DNA of 37,904 nt from positions 1 through 37,904 of the forward strand of contig JAKVBZ010000048.1 of NCBI GenBank assembly GCA_022448645.1, in the 5' to 3' direction. Made by a program: the position numbers and the translations under genes. The stretch is from Pirellulaceae bacterium (lineage in GTDB: Bacteria > Planctomycetota > Planctomycetia > Pirellulales > Pirellulaceae). Shown here piece after piece: positions 17,642-25,515 of this stretch (positions are counted from its first letter, which is position 1; every line of letters starts with the position of its first letter). The notes under the pieces are model-generated. The model was not told the origin of the DNA. It made no database searches and saw nothing but the letters and a program-made list of their open reading frames with translations.

Positions 17642-18556
17642 CTACCTGAAGAATCCCACACCAGGCTCTCCACCAGTGCGCGTCCCAAAAGCTGACCAGA
17701 CTTGTTCGTCGACGGCTTCAGACACAAGCCTTACATGGCCATCACCGAAGGCCACCTGCACACCCACCAGATGGTCACTGCTAAAACAGAGTTCTTTTTG
17801 GTCAATGGACAGCGTGACGTCAAGGACCGCATTAATTCTAATGGCTGTCGAACCGAGAGCCTCGGAGGCATTCATACGGACGAGATCATCCGACGAACCG
17901 ATGTACCAGTGATCGACGCGTTGTTGGTTGCCATCGAAATCGATCCCCTGTATGTCAAAATGATTAAGCGATTCGCCGACAAGCATCGTCGTTGAAGTAC
18001 CATCCAACACATCTGCAATGCGTGTCGCACTATTGTGAAACAGAAGACCATCCATGTCACGCTGTCCCACTCGCGGAGCTGAACCTGTCTCTCGATCTAC
18101 AACACCGCTGGCACAACCCAAATAGTTTCCTGGCACCCGAGCAGGAATGCCTTCAAAGTCAATGTATTGCGGGGCATCTGTCGACGGACAACGGAAAACT
18201 GGCAACATCGTACCGCAAGCGGTTTCGTTGGCGGAACCATCCACATCCCACGGCAAGCCAAACTGCAATGAGTCGTATAGGGCATGCTGATCCAGTTGAG
18301 GAAGCACTAAAGCAGTCCATAACGTACGATCTGGCCAAATAAACCCCGCAGGAAATGCATCGTGGGTCGCATGGTATTGGTGCATCGCCAACCCAATTTG
18401 TCTCAAGTGATTTAAGCATTGGGCACGACGCGTCGCTTCACGACTGGCCTGTACGGCCGGTAACATCAAACTGACTAACACTCCTAGGATCGCCACCACG
18501 ACAAGAGATTCGATCAACGAAAAAGCCCGCCGCAACCTGGACAATGACTGAAGCAT
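17642..18556 (-). CDS. DUF1559 domain protein with prepilin-type N-terminus
   Basis: The N-terminus has a prepilin-type signal (RAFSLIESLVVVAILGVLVSLMLP) with Ala-Phe at the cleavage site and Glu five residues after Phe, then the DUF1559 block PAVQASREATRRAQC, NHLRQIGLAMHQYHATHDAFPAG. The C-terminal block VQVAFGDGHVRLVSEAVD corresponds to the usual gene end. At about 305 residues it is slightly short but complete. It is the second DUF1559 protein in the window and is only distantly similar to the one at 1450-2472. The ATG at 18556 is used; an in-frame GTG at 18565 is possible. The protein is probably membrane- or envelope-associated. Its function is unknown. Confidence 0.9.
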   Translation of the reverse strand: MLQSLSRLRRAFSLIESLVVVAILGVLVSLMLPAVQASREATRRAQCLNHLRQIGLAMHQYHATHDAFPAGFIWPDRTLWTALVLPQLDQHALYDSLQFGLPWDVDGSANETACGTMLPVFRCPSTDAPQYIDFEGIPARVPGNYLGCASGVVDRETGSAPRVGQRDMDGLLFHNSATRIADVLDGTSTTMLVGESLNHFDIQGIDFDGNQQRVDHWYIGSSDDLVRMNASEALGSTAIRINAVLDVTLSIDQKELCFSSDHLVGVQVAFGDGHVRLVSEAVDEQVWSAFGTRTGGEPGVGFFR

Positions 18557-19079
18557 TTCTTTCACTCAAACTAGAGGCCCAACTTCACACTAAAAACATG
18601 GGGCACACTAAAGAATCATTCACGCATCAAGAACGCGGTCAGCTTTTATAGTCACCCATATCGAATTTTTCCTTTCCCCCATCAAAGACTCGCATCGCCC
18701 GAAGCATCTATTGGCTTCAAAGGAATGGTCTTCACTCCTATTTTATTCTTATTTTGGCAAAAAATAAAACCAGAACCGGATTCTTGGAGCAACCTCTGGC
18801 GACATGGCAAGGATCAATATGTTGATATGCCTAACTCGCTACAATCCAATCAGGATCGCCTAGTCTACTCGACTTGATATGGCGACTTGATATGGCGTAA
18901 AAATAACATCCATGGAACAGGACTATGGGGGATTTATTTTTCCACAGAGGTGCGTGTTTCCTACAAAAGGTTCACAAACATGGTAACTTGCGATTACAAT
19001 TTCGTAACAACCTCATCTCCTGGTACGATGTGCATACAGGCTCGCCCTCTCCAATTATTTGACACCAGAAACATCAACT
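18557..19079. other. Divergent intergenic region, AT-rich, with 13-bp tandem repeat
   Basis: About 520 bp separate the DUF1559 gene (minus) from the TIGR01777 gene (plus). The stretch around 18740-18770 is AT-rich and contains a weak 7-bp dyad TTATTTT/AAAATAA. At 18871-18896 the 13-bp unit GACTTGATATGGC is present twice in tandem; each copy contains TTGATA, which resembles a -35 box. From the first TTGATA, a 17-bp spacer leads to an A/T-rich GTAAAAATAA. This may be the promoter of the TIGR01777-halogenase unit. No gene is evident. Confidence 0.4.
18871..18896. repeat. 13-bp perfect tandem duplication
   Basis: The unit GACTTGATATGGC occurs twice in direct succession. It lies 184 bp upstream of the TIGR01777 start and contains a TTGATA sequence in each copy, so it may be part of a promoter or an activator site. 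It could also be a simple replication-slippage duplication. Confidence 0.5.
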
Positions 19080-19979
19080 ATGAAGATCGCTGTAAGTGGA
19101 AGTTCTGGACTGGTTGGTCACGCGCTTTGCGGACTGCTGGCCGAAGAACAACATGATGTTTGTAAACTCGTACGTCGGACGGCAGACAACGACCACGAGA
19201 TTGAATGGAATATCGAATCCGGCCAATTGGCCACCGACAAGCTCAATGCGTGTGACGCCGTCGTTCATTTGGCGGGCGAAAACATCTCGGAAGGCCGTTG
19301 GTCGACGGCTAAAAAGAAAAGGATTCGTGAAAGTCGCGTGAATGGTACAGCGATGGTATGCTCTACGTTGGCCGGAATGGAACGTCCACCCCGTACACTT
19401 ATCGCCGCATCGGCCATTGGCTACTACGGCAGTCGGGGCGAAATGGTGTGCACCGAAACATCCCCGCCAGGTGACGACTTTTTGGCGGACGTCTGTGTTG
19501 CCTGGGAACAAGCCACACAACCGGCCCGCGATGTTGGCATTCGTGTCGTCAACCTTCGCATTGGTGTTGTCTTGTCTTGCGAAGGTGGTGCCCTGAAGAA
19601 AATGTTACCACCCTTTCGATTCGGACTGGGGGGACGCATTGGTAACGGACAACAATTTTGGAGCTGGATTACACTTCACGACTTGATCCACGTCATCTCG
19701 CGTTGCCTGTCTGACGATTCGCTTTCCGGACCTGTCAACGCTGTTTCACCAAATCCTGCCACAAACCTTGATTTCACCAAGGAACTTGGCAAGGCTCTTG
19801 GCCGACCCACGATTTTCCCCATGCCAGCACCGATCGCCCGCTTAGTTTTCGGTGAAATGGGTGAGGCTCTCATCCTGGCCAGTACGCGTGTGGCTCCAGA
19901 ACGGCTGCAACAGGTTGGGCATCAGTTTGAGCATGCTACCTTGGAGGACACTTTCAAACAGCTGTTCAAAACACAATAA
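19080..19979 (+). CDS. TIGR01777 family SDR (YfcH/SDR39U1-like)
   Basis: This is a NAD(P)-binding Rossmann protein beginning MKIAVSGSSGLVG, with AVVHLAGENISEGRW, KKKRIRESRV and AASAIGYYGSRGEM, which are signature blocks of TIGR01777. The second half has VVLSCEGGALKKML and NAVSPNPATN. The family is annotated as a nucleoside-diphosphate sugar epimerase-like protein, but its substrate is unknown. The ATG at 19080 is chosen because the Rossmann strand begins there; a longer frame starting TTG at 19059 would add seven residues. It is followed after 60 bp by the halogenase-like gene and then by hemH, so a co-transcribed unit is possible. Cytoplasmic. Confidence 0.92.
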   Translation: MKIAVSGSSGLVGHALCGLLAEEQHDVCKLVRRTADNDHEIEWNIESGQLATDKLNACDAVVHLAGENISEGRWSTAKKKRIRESRVNGTAMVCSTLAGMERPPRTLIAASAIGYYGSRGEMVCTETSPPGDDFLADVCVAWEQATQPARDVGIRVVNLRIGVVLSCEGGALKKMLPPFRFGLGGRIGNGQQFWSWITLHDLIHVISRCLSDDSLSGPVNAVSPNPATNLDFTKELGKALGRPTIFPMPAPIARLVFGEMGEALILASTRVAPERLQQVGHQFEHATLEDTFKQLFKTQ

Positions 19980-20039
19980 TAGTAGCTAGCCGGACACTTT
20001 CGCACGGTTGGTTCTTACACTTAGCATTCAACACACCAT

Positions 20040-21311
20040 ATGTCTTTGGGCCCCACACAATCAGCTTACGACTGCGTCGTCATGGGAGGCGGACCAGCTG
20101 GCTCGACGGTCGCGGCACTCGTTGCCCAAACGGGCGCCCAAACGCTACTGGTCGAGCGCGAAGTCATGCCGCGATTCCATGTTGGTGAATCGCTGATGCC
20201 TGAAACGTTCTGGACGCTGGAGCGACTAGGAGTCCTGGATCAATTGCGGACCAGCGGTCTCACTCGCAAGGTGGGCGTCCAATTTGTGGCACCATCCGGC
20301 CGTGAATCGCAACCATTTCTTTTCAGTGAGCACGATCCCCGCGAATGTGCGCAAACGTGGCACGTGGAACGCGCCGAGTTCGACTTCATGCTGTTTCAAA
20401 ACGCACAGTCCATTGGCGCAGAATGTTGTGACAATACCCGGGTGATCGATGTGAATCTGGCACCCCATCCACCACATCGGGTACGTTTACGTTTTGGTGA
20501 CGATCCCCCGCAAGAAGTCTCGGCACGGATACTTGTCGACGCGACAGGCCAACAAGCGTTGCTTGCCAATCGCCTAAACCTGAAGATCGATAACCCTGAC
20601 CTGCACAAGGCTGCTATTTGGGGATACTACCAGGGTGGACGTCGCCGAGGACCTGACGGGCCAGAATTAACGACGATTCTACACACCGCCGATAAACGCA
20701 CCTGGTTCTGGTACATTCCCCTCTCGCAAGACCTCGTCAGCGTAGGTCTGGTCGGCGACAATGACGACTTACTGCGACGCAACCAACGACCGGAAGAAGT
20801 CTTTGCAGCCGAACTCGCTCGCTGTCCCGGCTTGGAACAACGTCTGACTCAAGCTGAACTGACGGACGGGTTTTACGTCGCAAAAGAATTTTCCTACACC
20901 ACACGACAGTCGGCGGGAGACGGGTGGGTGCTGGTAGGAGACGCCTGTGGATTCATTGATCCGATCTATTCCACCGGAGTCTTTCTGGCTTTGAAATCAG
21001 GGGAGTTAGCAGCTGACGCGATTATTCAGGCGCTACAGGAAAACGACATAACCGCTGGAAATCTTGACCAATGGGTGCAGGATTACGAAAAAGGTATCTC
21101 CTTGTTCCGCAAACTCGTCACTGCGTTTTATACCAACGAGTTCAGCTTCGCCAAATTCATTCAAGATCATCCCGAACATCAAAATCATTTGACAGACCTG
21201 CTTATCGGGCGCGCTTTTGCCCCCGGGACGGAACGGTTGTTTGAGGACCTTGACCCGGCACTACAACAATGTCACCCAACGACAACCAACAAATCGTCGC
21301 CACCAAAGTAA
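20040..21311 (+). CDS. FAD-dependent halogenase-like oxidoreductase
   Basis: This is a 423-residue flavoprotein monooxygenase fold: GGGPAG (16-21), a PRFHVGESLMP block (44-54), WHVERAEFD, LVDATG (166-170), and GDACGFIDPIYSTGV near 300. WFWYIP (222-227) fits the WxWxIP signature of flavin-dependent halogenases. A lysine at position 77 (LTRKVGVQF) lies where the catalytic lysine of the PrnA/PltA group is placed. The protein is therefore closer to the tryptophan/pyrrole halogenase branch than to geranylgeranyl reductases. It is probably cytoplasmic and would need reduced FAD from a partner reductase, which is not seen here. The substrate is unknown, and a halogenase-related oxidase with no halogenation cannot be excluded. 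Complete, ATG start. Confidence 0.85.
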   Translation: MSLGPTQSAYDCVVMGGGPAGSTVAALVAQTGAQTLLVEREVMPRFHVGESLMPETFWTLERLGVLDQLRTSGLTRKVGVQFVAPSGRESQPFLFSEHDPRECAQTWHVERAEFDFMLFQNAQSIGAECCDNTRVIDVNLAPHPPHRVRLRFGDDPPQEVSARILVDATGQQALLANRLNLKIDNPDLHKAAIWGYYQGGRRRGPDGPELTTILHTADKRTWFWYIPLSQDLVSVGLVGDNDDLLRRNQRPEEVFAAELARCPGLEQRLTQAELTDGFYVAKEFSYTTRQSAGDGWVLVGDACGFIDPIYSTGVFLALKSGELAADAIIQALQENDITAGNLDQWVQDYEKGISLFRKLVTAFYTNEFSFAKFIQDHPEHQNHLTDLLIGRAFAPGTERLFEDLDPALQQCHPTTTNKSSPPK

Positions 21312-21579
21312 CAAACAAGAACACAGAATCCACTGCACATTGAAACTTACGACAAACTTGCTCACACTGAACGGTCGATGAAGAACACATTGACCGATTC
21401 GAGTTTGCACACCCAACGAATTTATCTGTATCACACTTACCTTTAACGGATTGAGATTTCAGCGCGAAAACGAGAAGGGAAAACCTCAAGTTGATTACCG
21501 GCGCACGTCCGGACAATGAGGTGACACCTCGCAAATCCGCCTTTCTAGTGATACTTTGACGCCCACTCCAATACTATCA
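21312..21579. other. Intergenic region upstream of hemH
   Basis: The 268 bp between the halogenase-like gene and hemH hold no gene that I can support. A short GAGGT-GAC-ACCTC dyad lies about 60 bp upstream of hemH. The spacing suggests that hemH has its own promoter. Confidence 0.35.
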
Positions 21580-22605
21580 ATGACCCAACACTCTTCATCT
21601 TACGACGCCTTGATTCTTGTTTCGTTCGGAGGTCCAGAACGTCCCGAAGACGTGATTCCCTTCTTGGAAAATGTTTTGCGTGGTAAACGAGTTCCTCGTG
21701 AACGCCTATTAGAAGTCGCAGAACACTATTACCATTTTGACGGCGTTAGTCCGATTAACGCCCAGAATCGAGCATTGATCGCAGCGATTCAATCTGAATT
21801 AGAAGTCCAACAAATCGACTTGCCCGTCTACTGGGGAAATCGAAATTGGCATCCGATGTTGCCCGATACCTTGCGAGAAATGAAAAAAGACGGTGTACGC
21901 ACGGCACTGGGATTTGTAACGTCCGCATTTAGTTCGTATTCGGGTTGCCGGCAGTACCGCGAAAACATCAACGTAGCACAAGAAGACGTAGGGGAGGGGG
22001 CGCCCCTGATCGACAAGCTAAGAGTCTTTTACAATCACCCACGGTTCATCCGGGCTGTTGCCGACCGAATCAAAACAGCACTGATCCAGGTTCCCACCGA
22101 TCGGCACGCTTCCACGCTGTTGGTTTACACGGCACACAGTATTCCTGAATCCATGGCTCAACATTGTCAGTATGTGCCCCAACTGCAGGAAGCTTCGAGG
22201 TTGGCCACAGAAGCCGTGGGATCCTTCGACTCCGAACTGGTCTATCAAAGCCGCAGCGGCCCACCTACTCAACCGTGGCTGGAACCCGACGTGGGAGATG
22301 CGCTGCGTGCCGTCCACGCCACTGGAAAGTACACCGACGTCGTGATCATTCCGATCGGGTTCTTGTCAGATCATATGGAAGTCCTTTTTGATTTAGACTT
22401 TGAAGTGAAATCCTTGTGCCAAGAAATCGGATTCAACATGGTGCGAGCAGAAACGGTCGGTGTTCACCCCGAATTTGTGGGAATGATTGTCGACTTGATC
22501 TTGGAACGCACCACACAAACGGAACGTCTAGCAATAGGCCAGTTTGGCCCGCAACACGACGAGTGTCCCGTCGACTGCTGCGAGTCCGGCCGTAAACCTA
22601 CTTAA
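21580..22605 (+). CDS. hemH: Ferrochelatase, actinobacterial-like
   Basis: The sequence matches ferrochelatase throughout: LILVSFGGPERPEDV, HYYHFDGVSPINAQNRAL, PVYWGNRNWHPML, SAFSSYSGCRQYREN, TAHSIPESM (His186, the metal-site histidine), QSRSGPPTQPWLEPDV and GFLSDHMEVLFDLD (Glu267). It inserts iron into a porphyrin. Whether it acts on protoporphyrin or coproporphyrin is not decided by sequence alone. The C-terminus has ECPVDCCE (Cys329, Cys333, Cys334); with Cys123 these could bind a [2Fe-2S] cluster, as in some bacterial ferrochelatases. The ATG at 21580 is chosen over an upstream TTG at 21556. The pdxH gene follows after 18 bp. Confidence 0.95.
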   Translation: MTQHSSSYDALILVSFGGPERPEDVIPFLENVLRGKRVPRERLLEVAEHYYHFDGVSPINAQNRALIAAIQSELEVQQIDLPVYWGNRNWHPMLPDTLREMKKDGVRTALGFVTSAFSSYSGCRQYRENINVAQEDVGEGAPLIDKLRVFYNHPRFIRAVADRIKTALIQVPTDRHASTLLVYTAHSIPESMAQHCQYVPQLQEASRLATEAVGSFDSELVYQSRSGPPTQPWLEPDVGDALRAVHATGKYTDVVIIPIGFLSDHMEVLFDLDFEVKSLCQEIGFNMVRAETVGVHPEFVGMIVDLILERTTQTERLAIGQFGPQHDECPVDCCESGRKPT

Positions 22606-22623
22606 TTTTTGGTGAAGTAACAC

Positions 22624-23217
22624 ATGGGTGGTGAGGAGTTTTTTCAAGAAGCGATCGCACGGTGCCATTCCCTGTTCGAGCAAGCAAGCCAGCTCGCCGT
22701 CAAAGAACCGATGGCTATGTCTCTGGCCACCACCGATCGGAACGGTCAGCCGTCCGTGCGCATGGTTCTGTTGCGTGGTTTTGACGAACGTGGGTTTGTG
22801 TTCTACACAAATGCTGACAGCCGCAAAGGACATCAGTTGGCGGAGAATCCGCGAGCCGCGATTTGCATGCACTGGGACGACCTGCGTGAGCAATTGCGGG
22901 CTGAAGGCACGACACAAAAAGTGGACGATGTTCAAAGTGACCAATATTGGTCATCGCGGCCTCGGTTAAGTCAACTTGCTGCCATCGCATCTCTACAATC
23001 TGAAGTTCTTCAGGAACGGAAGTTACTCGAGGACGAAGTCGATCGTCTGGACCAAATGTATGCGGGACAGGATGTGCCTCGCCCCGACTTTTGGTACGGA
23101 TTTCGCCTCGTACCGGACCGTATCGAGTTCTGGTCAGGTCGCGAAGGTCGGTTGCACGAACGCACGTTGTACACACTGGTCGATGGGAATTGGAGCGGAT
23201 CGCTGCTGTACCCGTAG
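22624..23217 (+). CDS. pdxH: Pyridoxamine/pyridoxine 5'-phosphate oxidase
   Basis: This 197-residue protein has the FMN-binding split-barrel of PdxH: AMSLATTDRNGQPSVRMVLLRGF, FVFYTNADSRKGHQL, CMHWDDLREQLRAEGT, YWSSRPRLSQLAA, and the C-terminal FWSGREGRLHERTLYT with SLLYP. It oxidises pyridoxamine or pyridoxine phosphate to pyridoxal phosphate with FMN and oxygen, in the cytoplasm. Its presence implies an aerobic lifestyle. It starts 18 bp after hemH, with a GGTGAAG purine stretch before the ATG, so it is probably in the hemH transcript. Complete and of normal length. Confidence 0.96.
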   Translation: MGGEEFFQEAIARCHSLFEQASQLAVKEPMAMSLATTDRNGQPSVRMVLLRGFDERGFVFYTNADSRKGHQLAENPRAAICMHWDDLREQLRAEGTTQKVDDVQSDQYWSSRPRLSQLAAIASLQSEVLQERKLLEDEVDRLDQMYAGQDVPRPDFWYGFRLVPDRIEFWSGREGRLHERTLYTLVDGNWSGSLLYP

Positions 23218-23501
23218 TCGAAACACTTGGGAGTGCCTCTCTCTGATAACCTGGTATCTAACGAACGGTGGATACAGTCGTGGACCATCGTTTAACGGCA
23301 AACCAATAAGCGATGAATGATTTCCATGACCATTGGTCCTCGCTAACAACTTGGATTTCTATTTCTTACCGAATAATACGCTAAGACAACAACCATGCCA
23401 GAATTGCTGCCTCTTCGGCCACCACAAACGGCGTTCCCTACTTACGACTTCTTTCCCATAATGTTTGCTTAGAAAACACATCACCACTGACAGCAGGCAT
23501 C
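23218..23501. other. Intergenic region upstream of the MutS-like gene
   Basis: The 284 bp contain no gene that I can support. The region presumably includes the terminator of hemH-pdxH and the promoter of the MutS-like gene. No clear hairpin with a T-tract was found. Confidence 0.3.
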
Positions 23502-25364
23502 ATGGAAACTGAATCAGGCCATCCTGAGTCGCTGTATCGACAACGAGCAGCCCGTTATCAACAACAAGAAGACAAGTTTCGCGTCCAGGACAAGTCGCTT
23601 GGCTACGTCCGTGGTTTGGTTTTTCTTTTAGCGGCAGGCTTCCTATTTGTCGGATTGTCAGTAGAGACCGGGCAGGCTGTTTACTATTCCCTATGCGCAA
23701 TAAGTGTCATAGCCTTCGTGAGCCTCGTGATCTTTCACGACCATGTCAGCCACCAGCTGTCACGAAATCAAGAACTGCGAAAAATGAATGAGCAGGCCCT
23801 CGCACGGTCGGCTCGTCGCTGGGGAGAATTCCCTGCTTCAGCGATCCCCATTCCCGAACGGCATCAAGCCGTGGCTAATGACTTGGACTTATTTGGACAT
23901 GCTTCGATTTATCACCTGCTGAATCAGACTGGTACTCCACGAGGCATGGAAACGCTGCGAGATTGGTTGCTCGATCCGGCACATCCTTCGGAAGTCGTCG
24001 CCAGGCAAGAGGCTGTCGGCGAGCTAGCGCCCCTCGTTGAGCTACGCGAAGAGCTCCATCTACGTGGGCGTATGTTGATGTCCAGCTTCGCCGGCCCGGA
24101 ACCATTCATTGCATGGGCAGAAGGCCCTGGCTGGTTGCAACAACGACCATGGTGGAAGTGGTTTGCTCGTGGAATGCCCTTGCTCATCCTCACGTTGATT
24201 GTTTTGACCGCCAGCCAACGCCTGCCTGCGGACACGGGTACCATTGCCATCTTACTTTGCCTGGTGACTAACCTGCTGGTTTCTGCTGCCATTTGCGGCA
24301 ACGTCCATGACGTATTCGATCGCGTATCTTCCAAGGATGGAGAAGTGAAACACTACGGGGCCTTGTTTGAATTACTGTATGGACTACCAGTTACCGCCAC
24401 CAAACTGCAAGCCATCGAGCGAGACACGACAAAGAACGTTGGTGGCGTGCTGCGCGGCTTTCGCGCTCTCGGAAGCATCATGGTATTGGCCGCTGCTCGC
24501 CACTCGGCATTGGCATTTATTCTCATCTATATTCCCGCGCAATTACTGGTCTTGTGGGACTTTCATGTGCTGACATTGCTAGAGCGATGGCAACACAAGT
24601 ATCGAAGCCACGTGCGTCTGTGGTTCGACGCGCTGGGAGAGTTCGAAGCTTTGGCGTCACTGGCAACTTTAAAACACGACAACCCCCATTGGGTATTCGC
24701 CACCATCGATAAACAGGCCAACAGTCTATCGGCCCAATCGCTTGGACACCCATTGTTGACGGATTCCGAACGAGTCAGGAACGACGTACGTGTAGGGCCA
24801 GCCAATTCATTCTTGCTAGTGACAGGATCCAATATGTCTGGCAAGAGCACACTACTGCGTTGTCTTGGCGTGAACGCCATGTTGGCTCAGGCAGGTTCTG
24901 TTGTCTGTGCCCAACAGCTGACATTGCCTCCTGTCACCATCACCACGAGCATGCGCATTCAAGATTCCCTCGAAGAAGGGGTCTCATTTTATTTGGCAGA
25001 ACTACAGCGTTTAAAGCACATTGTTACCCAATCCGGAGAATTCCAGGACCAAACTGATCGGCGACTGGTCTATCTGTTAGACGAGATTCTACTAGGCACA
25101 AATTCCCAAGAACGGCACATTGCCATCGTCCACGTCTTGGGGCATCTCATCGCCAATGGAGCTTGGGGTGCCATCTCAACACATGACTTGGATTTGGCCA
25201 CGTCCGAACCAATCGCCGACTGCTGTCAAGTTGTCCATTTTCGTGAATCGTTTGATGACGGGCAGATGACGTTCGACTACCTCATGCGTCCTGGGATCGC
25301 AACCACCACCAATGCATTGAAACTCATGGAGATGGTGGGGCTCGATCCGCCAAAAGAATCCTAG
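23502..25364 (+). CDS. Membrane-anchored MutS-like ATPase
   Basis: This 620-residue protein has two N-terminal hydrophobic segments (about 35-53 and 60-79) and further hydrophobic stretches near 225-270 and 330-350, so it is probably a membrane protein. A MutS core/lever-like region (DLDLFGHASIYHLLNQT) follows. The C-terminal ATPase has Walker A GSNMSGKST (442-450), a signature stretch RIQDSLEEGVSFYLAELQRL, and Walker B LLDEIL (525-530) with ISTHDLDLA. There is no mismatch-recognition domain. Such proteins are usually annotated as MutS-related, with unknown function, and are not thought to do canonical mismatch repair. It is a single gene, convergent with the M3 peptidase. ATG start at 23502. 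Confidence 0.9.
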   Translation: METESGHPESLYRQRAARYQQQEDKFRVQDKSLGYVRGLVFLLAAGFLFVGLSVETGQAVYYSLCAISVIAFVSLVIFHDHVSHQLSRNQELRKMNEQALARSARRWGEFPASAIPIPERHQAVANDLDLFGHASIYHLLNQTGTPRGMETLRDWLLDPAHPSEVVARQEAVGELAPLVELREELHLRGRMLMSSFAGPEPFIAWAEGPGWLQQRPWWKWFARGMPLLILTLIVLTASQRLPADTGTIAILLCLVTNLLVSAAICGNVHDVFDRVSSKDGEVKHYGALFELLYGLPVTATKLQAIERDTTKNVGGVLRGFRALGSIMVLAAARHSALAFILIYIPAQLLVLWDFHVLTLLERWQHKYRSHVRLWFDALGEFEALASLATLKHDNPHWVFATIDKQANSLSAQSLGHPLLTDSERVRNDVRVGPANSFLLVTGSNMSGKSTLLRCLGVNAMLAQAGSVVCAQQLTLPPVTITTSMRIQDSLEEGVSFYLAELQRLKHIVTQSGEFQDQTDRRLVYLLDEILLGTNSQERHIAIVHVLGHLIANGAWGAISTHDLDLATSEPIADCCQVVHFRESFDDGQMTFDYLMRPGIATTTNALKLMEMVGLDPPKES

Positions 25365-25515
25365 AGGGCCACAACACAAAATCCGTGTCTGCTTGCCCGC
25401 AACGGTTCCTGGCAGCGGTAGGCCAACAGCCAGACTTCCTGCTGGACATGTTCCGCAAACTCACGCAATGGCAAAGCATTTGCGCGACTTACGCGACCTC
25501 TGTACGACATGTGAG

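Noticed and set aside
18741..18770. AT-rich dyad TTATTTT/AAAATAA as a terminator
   Set aside because: It lies in a divergent intergenic region where no transcript should end, and the stem has no G or C.
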